A stretch of DNA of 5,421 nt. Origin: Acidobacteriota bacterium. Its GTDB lineage: Bacteria; Acidobacteriota; Vicinamibacteria; Vicinamibacterales; 2-12-FULL-66-21. Made by a program: the position numbers and the translations under genes. The DNA lies in contig JACDDJ010000358.1 in assembly GCA_013817065.1 (NCBI GenBank), forward strand, positions 1-5,421, in the 5' to 3' direction. Positions 1 through 4,976 of this stretch are shown here, one piece after another (the first letter of the stretch is position 1; each line of letters begins with the position of its first letter). The notes beneath the pieces are model-generated. The model saw only the letters and a list, made by a program, of their open reading frames with translations. It was not told the origin of the DNA and made no database searches.

Positions 1-70
1 GCTTGCTGCTCACGAGCCGATCGTCTTTGCGCGTCGCGACGACGGTCCCCACGATTTTGGCGAGGATCAT
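1..70 (-). CDS. BMC-P (EutN/CcmL family) shell vertex protein, N-terminal fragment
   Basis: Only the first 23 codons are in the window; the gene continues past base 1. The start is the ATG at 70, overlapping the BMC-H stop as ATGA. The visible protein is MILAKIVGTVVATRKDDRLV and three more residues. It matches the conserved N-terminus of EutN/CcmL/CsoS4 proteins (M-x-[LI]-[AG]-x-V-x-G-x-[VI]-V-[AS]-T-x-K). These proteins form the pentamers that close the vertices of microcompartment shells. No separate ribosome site is clear, so translation probably depends on coupling to the BMC-H gene. The fragment is short, but the motif and position right after a BMC-H gene make the call firm. Confidence 0.88.
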   Translation of the reverse strand, partial: MILAKIVGTVVATRKDDRLVSSK

Positions 71-360
71 TTTGCGTTCGAAGTGGCCTTGCCGATCGGC
101 AGCGCGTTCTCGAGCTCGGCGTGCGGACGCGGAATCACGTGCACCGATACCAGCTCACCCACGCGGCGAGCCGCCGCGGCGCCCGCGTCAGTCGCCGCCT
201 TGACCGCGGCCACATCTCCGCGCACGATGGCGGTCACGTATCCGGCGCCGATCTTCTCCCAGCCCACCAGCGTGACCTTGGCGGCCTTGACCATGGCGTC
301 GGCCGCTTCGATCATCGCGACCAGGCCCTTGGTCTCGATCATGCCCAATGCCTCACCCAT
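67..360 (-). CDS. BMC-H microcompartment shell protein (PduA/EutM-like hexamer)
   Basis: This is a 97-residue single BMC-domain protein that forms the hexagonal tiles of a bacterial microcompartment shell. The N-terminus EALGMIETKGLVAMIEAADAM is the classic BMC-H opening. Lys25 (in DAMVKAA) is in the position of the edge lysine (PduA Lys26) that joins neighbouring hexamers. The pore loop is KIGAG at 36-40, where PduA has KIGSG. VTAIVRGDVAAVKAATDAG is the conserved central strand-helix. IPRPH at 76-80 has the second conserved edge residue, Arg78. The length matches the canonical family, with no permutation or second domain. It follows the aldolase by 34 bases with a strong ribosome site, and its stop overlaps the next gene start as ATGA. 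The aldolase beside it suggests a sugar-phosphate/aldehyde-processing compartment rather than a carboxysome. Confidence 0.96.
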   Translation of the reverse strand: MGEALGMIETKGLVAMIEAADAMVKAAKVTLVGWEKIGAGYVTAIVRGDVAAVKAATDAGAAAARRVGELVSVHVIPRPHAELENALPIGKATSNAK

Positions 361-367
361 TTGCCTG

Positions 368-374
368 CCTCCCC
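368..374 (-). promoter_or_regulatory. Strong ribosome binding site of the BMC-H gene
   Basis: The minus strand reads GGGGAGG, 7 bases ahead of the ATG at 360. It is the strongest Shine-Dalgarno sequence among the eight gene starts visible in the window. High translation of a major shell protein relative to the upstream enzyme would fit shell stoichiometry, which is an inference. Confidence 0.8.
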
Positions 375-400
375 AAAAAGCTGATAGCTGATAGCTATTT
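375..400 (-). repeat. AGCTATC tandem repeat with a weak hairpin before the shell gene
   Basis: The 34-base spacer between aldolase and shell gene, with the aldolase stop, holds just over two and a half copies of a 7-base unit; on the plus strand it is AGCTGAT at 379-396. In the minus-strand transcript, AAATAGCT (400-393) can pair with AGCTTTTT (382-375) around a 10-base loop, with one U-U mismatch. The stem is AT-rich and would be weak. It lies just ahead of the shell gene's Shine-Dalgarno sequence. Confidence 0.5.
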
Positions 401-1240
401 CAAATTCCTCACCGCTTCTTCGATCAAAGCCGTGAGTTCGCCGTATGTTAGCCGAATTTCTTCATCGGCACCTACCTGGCGTCCGGCAGAGACGACCCGG
501 TTGGCAGACGACGGCGCGAAGACGGTCTGGCACTCCGCCTGGGCGTCCGGTCTGCCTTCTTGTGCCGGGTCTGCACAGATCGGGGCCGGCGACGAAATGC
601 CGTACGTCCCGCGCAGCCCCTGGAGCCGCCCCACTTCGTCGCGGGAGAGCAGGCGTTCGCCGCCGAGCATCCGTGCGACGAAGCTGATGTGGGCGAAATG
701 CTCGATCGTCTCCATCTTGAAGTAGGCCGAGAACAGGTCGGCGCCGAGCGTGAGTGCGCCGTGGTTCGCCAGCAGCATCCCGTCGTGCGCCTTGACGTAC
801 TTCCGAACTGCCTCGGGCAGCGCCTTGGTCGATGGCGTCGCATACTCGGCAATCGGCACGCTTCCGAGCGTCGTCACCACCTCGGCGAGCACGGCGCGGT
901 CGAGCGGAATGCCGGCCACGGCAAAGGCGGTGGCGATTGGAGGATGCGCATGCACGACGGCGTTGATGTCGGGACGCTGGCGATACACCTCGAGGTGCAT
1001 CTGGATCTCGGATGAGGGATCGCGCTCACCGGCCAGCTTCTTCCCCTCGAGATCCGTGATGCACATCATCCCGGGATCCATGAAGCCCTTGCACACACTG
1101 CGCGGCGTCATCAGCAGACGCCCGCCATCGAGCCGGACGCTGATGTTGCCGTCATTGGACGCCGTGTAGCCGCGGGCGTACATACGCCGACCGACCTCGA
1201 CGATGTCAGCACGAAGCTGCGCTTCGGTAGGCCTGCTCAC
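395..1240 (-). CDS. Class II (FucA-like) aldolase, probable BMC cargo enzyme
   Basis: This 281-residue member of the class II aldolase/adducin family most likely cleaves a sugar 1-phosphate such as L-fuculose or L-rhamnulose 1-phosphate to dihydroxyacetone phosphate and lactaldehyde. The start is the GTG at 1240, which overlaps the preceding TGA as GTGA and gives (M)SRPTEAQLRADIVEVG. The frame is open to 1303, but that part is repeat-encoded and overlaps the previous gene. Zinc ligands His97 and His99 (VVHAHPP) and His160 (ANHG), and catalytic Glu78 (SSEIQMH), sit exactly five residues after E. coli FucA Glu73, His92, His94 and His155. No tyrosine stands where FucA has Tyr113. E. coli FucA ends near residue 215; here about 65 extra residues follow. 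They form a Pro/Ala/Ser/Gln-rich linker (about 217-260) and an amphipathic helix (264-281), typical of a microcompartment encapsulation peptide. Two shell protein genes lie directly downstream. Confidence 0.9.
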   Translation of the reverse strand: MSRPTEAQLRADIVEVGRRMYARGYTASNDGNISVRLDGGRLLMTPRSVCKGFMDPGMMCITDLEGKKLAGERDPSSEIQMHLEVYRQRPDINAVVHAHPPIATAFAVAGIPLDRAVLAEVVTTLGSVPIAEYATPSTKALPEAVRKYVKAHDGMLLANHGALTLGADLFSAYFKMETIEHFAHISFVARMLGGERLLSRDEVGRLQGLRGTYGISSPAPICADPAQEGRPDAQAECQTVFAPSSANRVVSAGRQVGADEEIRLTYGELTALIEEAVRNLK

Positions 1241-1524
1241 CGTGTTTCTTCTGTGTTTCTGCTGCGGCCTGTGTTTCGGCTGTGGCCGTAGTCCTCGCGG
1301 CACTTCTCAGAGCAGAAATACCGCGTGTTGGCCCCGGAGCCCGAGGTCAGGGCCGAGGACGGCAGCACGAATGTTCCGCAGATCGGGTCTCGGACCAGCC
1401 CGACACTCGTGCTGTTCTTGCCGGGCGGCTGGTAGCCCATTCCTTCGAACATGGATTTGGCTGCACTCCAGAGGAGGCGCCAAAGCACGTACGCAAGGAT
1501 CGCGAACAGCAGCAGGCGGGCCAT
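1237..1524 (-). CDS. Small membrane-anchored Cys-cluster protein (PP0621/YHS-TRASH-like)
   Basis: This is a 95-residue protein starting at the ATG at 1524, 4 bases after the TPR stop (TGACGCCATG). The same frame is open to 1650, but that part overlaps the TPR gene and has no membrane-protein character. Residues 1-20 (MARLLLFAILAYVLWRLLWS) form a membrane anchor. After a short linker comes a compact motif with DPICG (Cys49) and YFCSEKC (Cys71, Cys75), which resembles the metal-binding Cys arrangement of YHS/TRASH-type domains and the small PP0621-like family. Zinc or another metal is a likely ligand, but only three cysteines are present, with Asp46 as a possible further ligand. The tail at 82-95, SRNTGRSRNTEETR, is repetitive and is encoded by a GAAACAC repeat tract. 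The stop TGA overlaps the aldolase GTG start. The function is unknown. Confidence 0.75.
   Translation of the reverse strand: MARLLLFAILAYVLWRLLWSAAKSMFEGMGYQPPGKNSTSVGLVRDPICGTFVLPSSALTSGSGANTRYFCSEKCREDYGHSRNTGRSRNTEETR
1240..1277 (-). repeat. Three-copy GAAACAC repeat across a gene overlap
   Basis: On the minus strand GAAACAC occurs at 1277-1271, 1259-1253 and 1248-1242, and the first two copies are part of an identical 9-base word, GAAACACAG. The tract encodes the repetitive end of the small Cys-cluster protein (two SRNT copies, then EET) and finishes 1 base before the GTGA overlap with the aldolase. The copies are irregularly spaced (18 and 11 bases), so this is a degenerate repeat rather than a clean tandem array. 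Confidence 0.6.
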
Positions 1525-1528
1525 GGCG

Positions 1529-2173
1529 TCAGTTCGAGGACCCGTCCGGCTTGGCGCCTGACCCACCGCGGCCGGCGTCGGGATGCGCGGCGCGAATGCC
1601 TTCGAGCCCCTGTTTCGCGCGCCTGGCTTCCTCGCTGTTCGGAGCGACATCGATCACGCGCTGCCACGCCTTCGCGGCGCCTTCGAGATCCTGCTTGCCC
1701 CAGGCGCGCACGACGCCGACGTTCAACAGCGTCTTCGAATGCCCGGGGTCCAACGCCAGCGACCGCTCGAACTGCTCGAGCGCGCGGTCGGGCTGATTGG
1801 TGTAGTAGTAAGCGATCCCGAGGTCGGTGCTGATATTTACGTCCTTCGGGTTGATCTCCAGCGCCGCCAGGTACCAGCGCGCCGCTTCGTCGAAACGCTC
1901 ACCGTCGAAGTAGACGTTTCCGAGCTGCGCCCGGACCTCGGCATTCCGCGCCTCACGTTCAGCTTGCGACCTCAACTGCGCAACGCGGTTCTCGTCGAGT
2001 GCCGGTGCGGCCCCTTGCTGTGACTGTCCCGGCGGTGGTGCAGCCTGCGCACTTTGCGTCACGCGGGCAGGGCCGCTGGATGATCCCGGCACCTGCTGGG
2101 AGCCGATGATCCAACCGCCGAGCAGACCGAGCAGCACGCCCGCGACGCCCATCACGAACGATTCCTTATGCAT
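1529..2173 (-). CDS. Membrane-anchored TPR-repeat protein
   Basis: This 214-residue protein has one N-terminal membrane segment at about 7-24 (VMGVAGVLLGLLGGWIIG). A low-complexity linker rich in Ser, Gln, Ala and Pro follows at 28-60, and then about three tetratricopeptide repeats at roughly 77-110, 111-144 and 145-180. The repeats show the usual pattern, for example LGNVYFDGERFDEAARWYLAALEINP and LGIAYYYTNQPDRALEQFERSLALDP. A Gly/Ser-rich tail ends the protein. The layout resembles the TPR part of CcmH/NrfG-type cytochrome c assembly proteins and many generic TPR scaffolds, but no haem-handling genes are near, so only a protein-protein interaction role outside the cytoplasmic membrane can be inferred. 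It begins 12 bases after the hydrolase stop. Two starts are possible, Met1 and Met8, each preceded by an AAGGA-like site; the longer form is given. Confidence 0.85.
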   Translation of the reverse strand: MHKESFVMGVAGVLLGLLGGWIIGSQQVPGSSSGPARVTQSAQAAPPPGQSQQGAAPALDENRVAQLRSQAEREARNAEVRAQLGNVYFDGERFDEAARWYLAALEINPKDVNISTDLGIAYYYTNQPDRALEQFERSLALDPGHSKTLLNVGVVRAWGKQDLEGAAKAWQRVIDVAPNSEEARRAKQGLEGIRAAHPDAGRGGSGAKPDGSSN

Positions 2174-2176
2174 GAA

Positions 2177-2182
2177 TCCTTT
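2177..2182 (-). promoter_or_regulatory. Ribosome binding site of the TPR gene
   Basis: The minus strand reads AAAGGA, then TTC, then the ATG at 2173. The 3-base spacing is short. A second AAGGA at 2167-2163 lies 10 bases before an in-frame ATG at 2152 (Met8). Either could be used, and the membrane segment survives in both versions. Confidence 0.5.
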
Positions 2183-2185
2183 GAA

Positions 2186-2905
2186 CTATTGTAGCGTCCG
2201 ATGGAACCAGGCGACGAGTGCGGGGCCAAGCTCCGGGGCGCGGCCAAGCATGTTGGTGCCGTGCCCGGCGCCCGACAGGGTCAGCAGTTCGCGGATCCCT
2301 CCGCCAGCCTTTTTCAGGTCGTCCGCCGAACGGCGAGAATAGGCGTCCTCGTCACTGACGATGAGGAGAATCGGCCGGCTGCCGACCTTCCGCACCGCAG
2401 CTTCGATGCGCAGCCCGCGGTAGTCGAGTGACGGGGAGAGGAGTGCCAGGCTGGCAACCCCGGCATCCGCGGCGGCATGTAGTGCAACAAGGTTTGCCCC
2501 CAGTGACGCGCCGGCAAGGCCGATCCGCGACTGCTGGACGTCGGAGCGCGTCGCGAGATATCGCCGGCCTGCCTCGATGTCCCGGACCATGGACGAGTAG
2601 TCAGCCGTCCCCTCGGTTGCCGTGTGCGTCGAGTCGCCGTGCCCACGCAGATCCAGCGCGAGCGCGCCGATCCCGGAGTCTGCGAGGGAGGACGCAAGGC
2701 TATCCCAATCTCTGCGGGATCGGCCGAGCATGTGGACGAGGAGGACCGCGGGAGCCGGCCGGACCGAAGGCTCGAACCAGGCCGCCGAAATGGTCACCCC
2801 GTCGGAGGTTCGGAACGACACGCGCTGATCGCGGGCCTCGAGCGAGATCCCAACGGCTGCCGCGACAGCCGCCACCAGTGCGAAGAACAGCCTGGGGCGG
2901 CGCAT
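2186..2905 (-). CDS. Exported alpha/beta-hydrolase family protein
   Basis: This is a 239-residue protein of the dienelactone hydrolase/serine aminopeptidase-like alpha/beta hydrolase group. Residues 1-24 form a signal peptide: basic MRRPR, then a hydrophobic stretch FFALVAAVAAAVGI, with possible cleavage after LEA. The mature part starts with the strands VSFRTSDGVTISAAWFEP, usual for these hydrolases. The oxyanion region is LLVHMLGRSR (His58), followed by the LDLRGHGDS motif at 84-92. The nucleophile elbow is GASLG with Ser134, the acid is Asp185 or Asp187 in VSDEDAY, and the catalytic base is His215 in GAGHG. The triad is complete, so an active esterase or peptidase-like enzyme is likely, acting outside the cytoplasmic membrane. 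The substrate cannot be told from sequence. It starts 3 bases after the pdxJ stop with no clear ribosome site of its own, which suggests coupling. Confidence 0.88.
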   Translation of the reverse strand: MRRPRLFFALVAAVAAAVGISLEARDQRVSFRTSDGVTISAAWFEPSVRPAPAVLLVHMLGRSRRDWDSLASSLADSGIGALALDLRGHGDSTHTATEGTADYSSMVRDIEAGRRYLATRSDVQQSRIGLAGASLGANLVALHAAADAGVASLALLSPSLDYRGLRIEAAVRKVGSRPILLIVSDEDAYSRRSADDLKKAGGGIRELLTLSGAGHGTNMLGRAPELGPALVAWFHRTLQ

Positions 2906-2908
2906 GAA

Positions 2909-3619
2909 TCAGCGGCTGAGCAACGCCACCATGTCGCGGACGGCCCGGTCCATCCCGACCAGCGACGCGCGCGAGACGATGCTGTGGCCGATGTTCAACT
3001 CGACGATCTCCTGGATCGCTGCGATCGGGATGACGTTGACGTAATTCAGACCGTGACCAGCAAGGACCTCGATCCCGGCGGCGGCACCGGCGCGAGCTGC
3101 CTCGCGAATGCGTTCGAGCTCCCGCATGGCCTGGGCGCCCGAGGCCTCAGCGTAGCGGCCGGTGTTGATCTCGATCGCGTCGGCACCGACGCTCGTGGCC
3201 TTCTGCACCTGGTCCAGTTCCGGATCGAGGAAGATGCTGACCTGAACCGCCGAGTTGTGCATCTGCGTGATGAAGGCGTCGATTTCAGTGGCGTGTGCGA
3301 TCACGTCGAGGCCGCCTTCGGTTGTGAGCTCCTGCGGACGCTCCGGGACGAGCGTCACCTGGAACGGCTTGATCCGTGCCGCGATCGACGCCATCTCCCC
3401 GGTTGCTGCCATTTCGACGTTCAACCTCGTCGAAATGGTCTTCTGGAGCAGTTCGACGTCCCGGTCCTGGATGTGGCGACGGTCACCCCGCAGATGGACG
3501 GTGATGCCCTGCGCCCCCGCCAACTCGGCGAGCACGGCTGCCGCCAGCGGTTCAGGCTCGTGGCCCTTTCGAGCCTGCCGCAGCGTCGCGATGTGATCGA
3601 TGTTGACAGCTAGACGCAT
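2909..3619 (-). CDS. pdxJ: Pyridoxine 5'-phosphate synthase PdxJ
   Basis: This 236-residue cytoplasmic enzyme condenses 1-deoxy-D-xylulose 5-phosphate with 3-amino-2-oxopropyl phosphate to give pyridoxine 5'-phosphate, the last ring-forming step of the DXP-dependent vitamin B6 route. The N-terminus, VNIDHIATLR, is diagnostic. Residues matching the E. coli catalytic set are present: His42 in ITVHLR (E. coli His45), Glu69 in NVEMA (E. coli Glu72) and His189 in AGHGLNY (E. coli His193). TTEGGLDV and ELNIGHSIV are also conserved. One departure is HLRGD at 42-46, where E. coli has HLRED. The ATG at 3619 directly follows the glmM stop, and AGGA about 10 bases upstream is a plausible ribosome site. 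The stop is 3 bases before the hydrolase start. Presence of pdxJ implies the DXP-dependent B6 route rather than PdxST, although pdxA is not in the window. Confidence 0.97.
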   Translation of the reverse strand: MRLAVNIDHIATLRQARKGHEPEPLAAAVLAELAGAQGITVHLRGDRRHIQDRDVELLQKTISTRLNVEMAATGEMASIAARIKPFQVTLVPERPQELTTEGGLDVIAHATEIDAFITQMHNSAVQVSIFLDPELDQVQKATSVGADAIEINTGRYAEASGAQAMRELERIREAARAGAAAGIEVLAGHGLNYVNVIPIAAIQEIVELNIGHSIVSRASLVGMDRAVRDMVALLSR

Positions 3620-4972
3620 CTATCCGAGTTCCTGCTTCACGACCGCGGCGATCTCCCCCGCCCATTGCTGGATCTCCCGCTGGTCACGACCTTCGATCAT
3701 GATCCTGAGCAGCGGCTCGGTGCCGGAGTATCGAACGAGCAATCGACCCTCTCCAGCCAGCCGCTCCTCCACCTGCTTCATAACATCTACGACCGCCGGC
3801 ACCGTCGCAAGGTCCTTTCGCGCGCGGACTCTTACATTCACGAGGGTCTGGGGATAGGCCACCAGTTCCGACGCCAGGTCCGCCAGCTCGCGGCCGGTCT
3901 CGGCCATGACGCGGAGTACATTCAGCGCCGTCGCGATGCCGTCCCCGGTAAAGAGGTGCTCCGAGAAGATGATGTGGCCCGACTGCTCACCGCCGATCGG
4001 AAGATCGCGGCGCAGCATTTCCTCCATCACGTACTTGTCGCCGACAGCGGTGCGGACCAGCTCGATACCACTGGCGCGCAGCGCGAGTTCCAAGCCGATG
4101 TTGCTCATCACGGTTGCAACCAGCGCATTACCCGCGAGGCGCCCTTGCGCCTGCATCTGCCTGGCGCACATCAGGAGCACCGCGTCGCCGTCAATCACCC
4201 GGCCGGTCGCGTCGACGAAGATCGCACGATCACCGTCCCCGTCGAAGGCAACGCCGAGGCGGCAGCCGTTCTCCCGCACCGCCGCCGACAGCAATTCGGG
4301 GTGGGTCGAACCGCAATCGAGATTGATGTTGCGGCCGTCAGGCGATGCCCCGATCACCGTTACATCGAACCCGAGGTCTCGAAACAGCCGCGGCGCAACC
4401 GTCGTGGTGGCGCCATTGGCCGCGTCGATGGCGATCTTGAGCCCGCCGAGCCTGTGTGGGTCAGGAAACGCCAGGCGGGCGTGCTCGATGTAGGCCTCGA
4501 TGACATCGGCGCGCGACGGCGGCTGCACTGCTGTGCCGTCGACGCTCCAGCTCCGATCCGCGACGATGGCCTCGACTTCGCGTTCGAGCGCCTCGGTGAA
4601 CTTCTCACCGCGCCCGGAGAAGACCTTGATGCCGTTGTCCTCGAAGGGATTGTGCGACGCAGAAATCACGATCCCGGCGTCGAAGTCCATCTCGCGCGCC
4701 ACGTAAGCCACCGCGGGTGTCGGTATGATGCCGCCGCTCGTCAACGCCCCGCCGGCCGAAGCGATGCCGCGCGCCAGCTCCTGCTCGATCCACCCGCCCG
4801 ATTCCCGGGTATCACGCCCGACAATGAAGTGGATCGGACGGGCGGGGTCCGCAGGACGATGATGCTGGAGCGCGCGGACGAGCGCGGCGCCGAGGCGCGC
4901 GACCGTTTCATGATCGAGCGGATGTTCGCCGGCTTTGCCGCGAACGCCATCCGTACCGAAGAGTCTGGACAT
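3620..4972 (-). CDS. glmM: Phosphoglucosamine mutase GlmM
   Basis: This 450-residue cytoplasmic enzyme interconverts glucosamine-6-phosphate and glucosamine-1-phosphate, the step leading to UDP-GlcNAc for peptidoglycan and other envelope glycans. The start is the ATG at 4972, giving MSRLFGTDGVRG, the canonical GlmM N-terminus; the length fits the family (about 445-450). The frame stays open for 43 codons upstream, but that stretch overlaps the CdaR gene and lacks family features. Visible motifs in order are the phosphoserine loop ISASHNP with Ser106, the Mg-binding loop DGDGDR at 244-249, the sugar-binding loop GGEQSGH at 327-333 and the phosphate-binding RYSGTEP at 414-420. All key residues are intact. 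It lies 4 bases after the CdaR-type gene, and its TAG stop abuts the pdxJ ATG with no spacer, so the three are very probably co-transcribed and translationally coupled. Confidence 0.97.
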   Translation of the reverse strand: MSRLFGTDGVRGKAGEHPLDHETVARLGAALVRALQHHRPADPARPIHFIVGRDTRESGGWIEQELARGIASAGGALTSGGIIPTPAVAYVAREMDFDAGIVISASHNPFEDNGIKVFSGRGEKFTEALEREVEAIVADRSWSVDGTAVQPPSRADVIEAYIEHARLAFPDPHRLGGLKIAIDAANGATTTVAPRLFRDLGFDVTVIGASPDGRNINLDCGSTHPELLSAAVRENGCRLGVAFDGDGDRAIFVDATGRVIDGDAVLLMCARQMQAQGRLAGNALVATVMSNIGLELALRASGIELVRTAVGDKYVMEEMLRRDLPIGGEQSGHIIFSEHLFTGDGIATALNVLRVMAETGRELADLASELVAYPQTLVNVRVRARKDLATVPAVVDVMKQVEERLAGEGRLLVRYSGTEPLLRIMIEGRDQREIQQWAGEIAAVVKQELG

Positions 4973-4976
4973 GCGT

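Noticed and set aside
1241..1303. Upstream ATG start for the aldolase at 1303
   Set aside because: The added residues are basic, repeat-encoded and out of frame with the Cys-cluster gene they overlap. GTG at 1240 matches the normal family N-terminus and a four-base stop/start overlap.
2624..3613. Plus-strand open frame of 329 codons opposite pdxJ and the hydrolase
   Set aside because: It is antisense to two genes with intact catalytic motifs and its composition is that of a shadow frame; it has no family signature.
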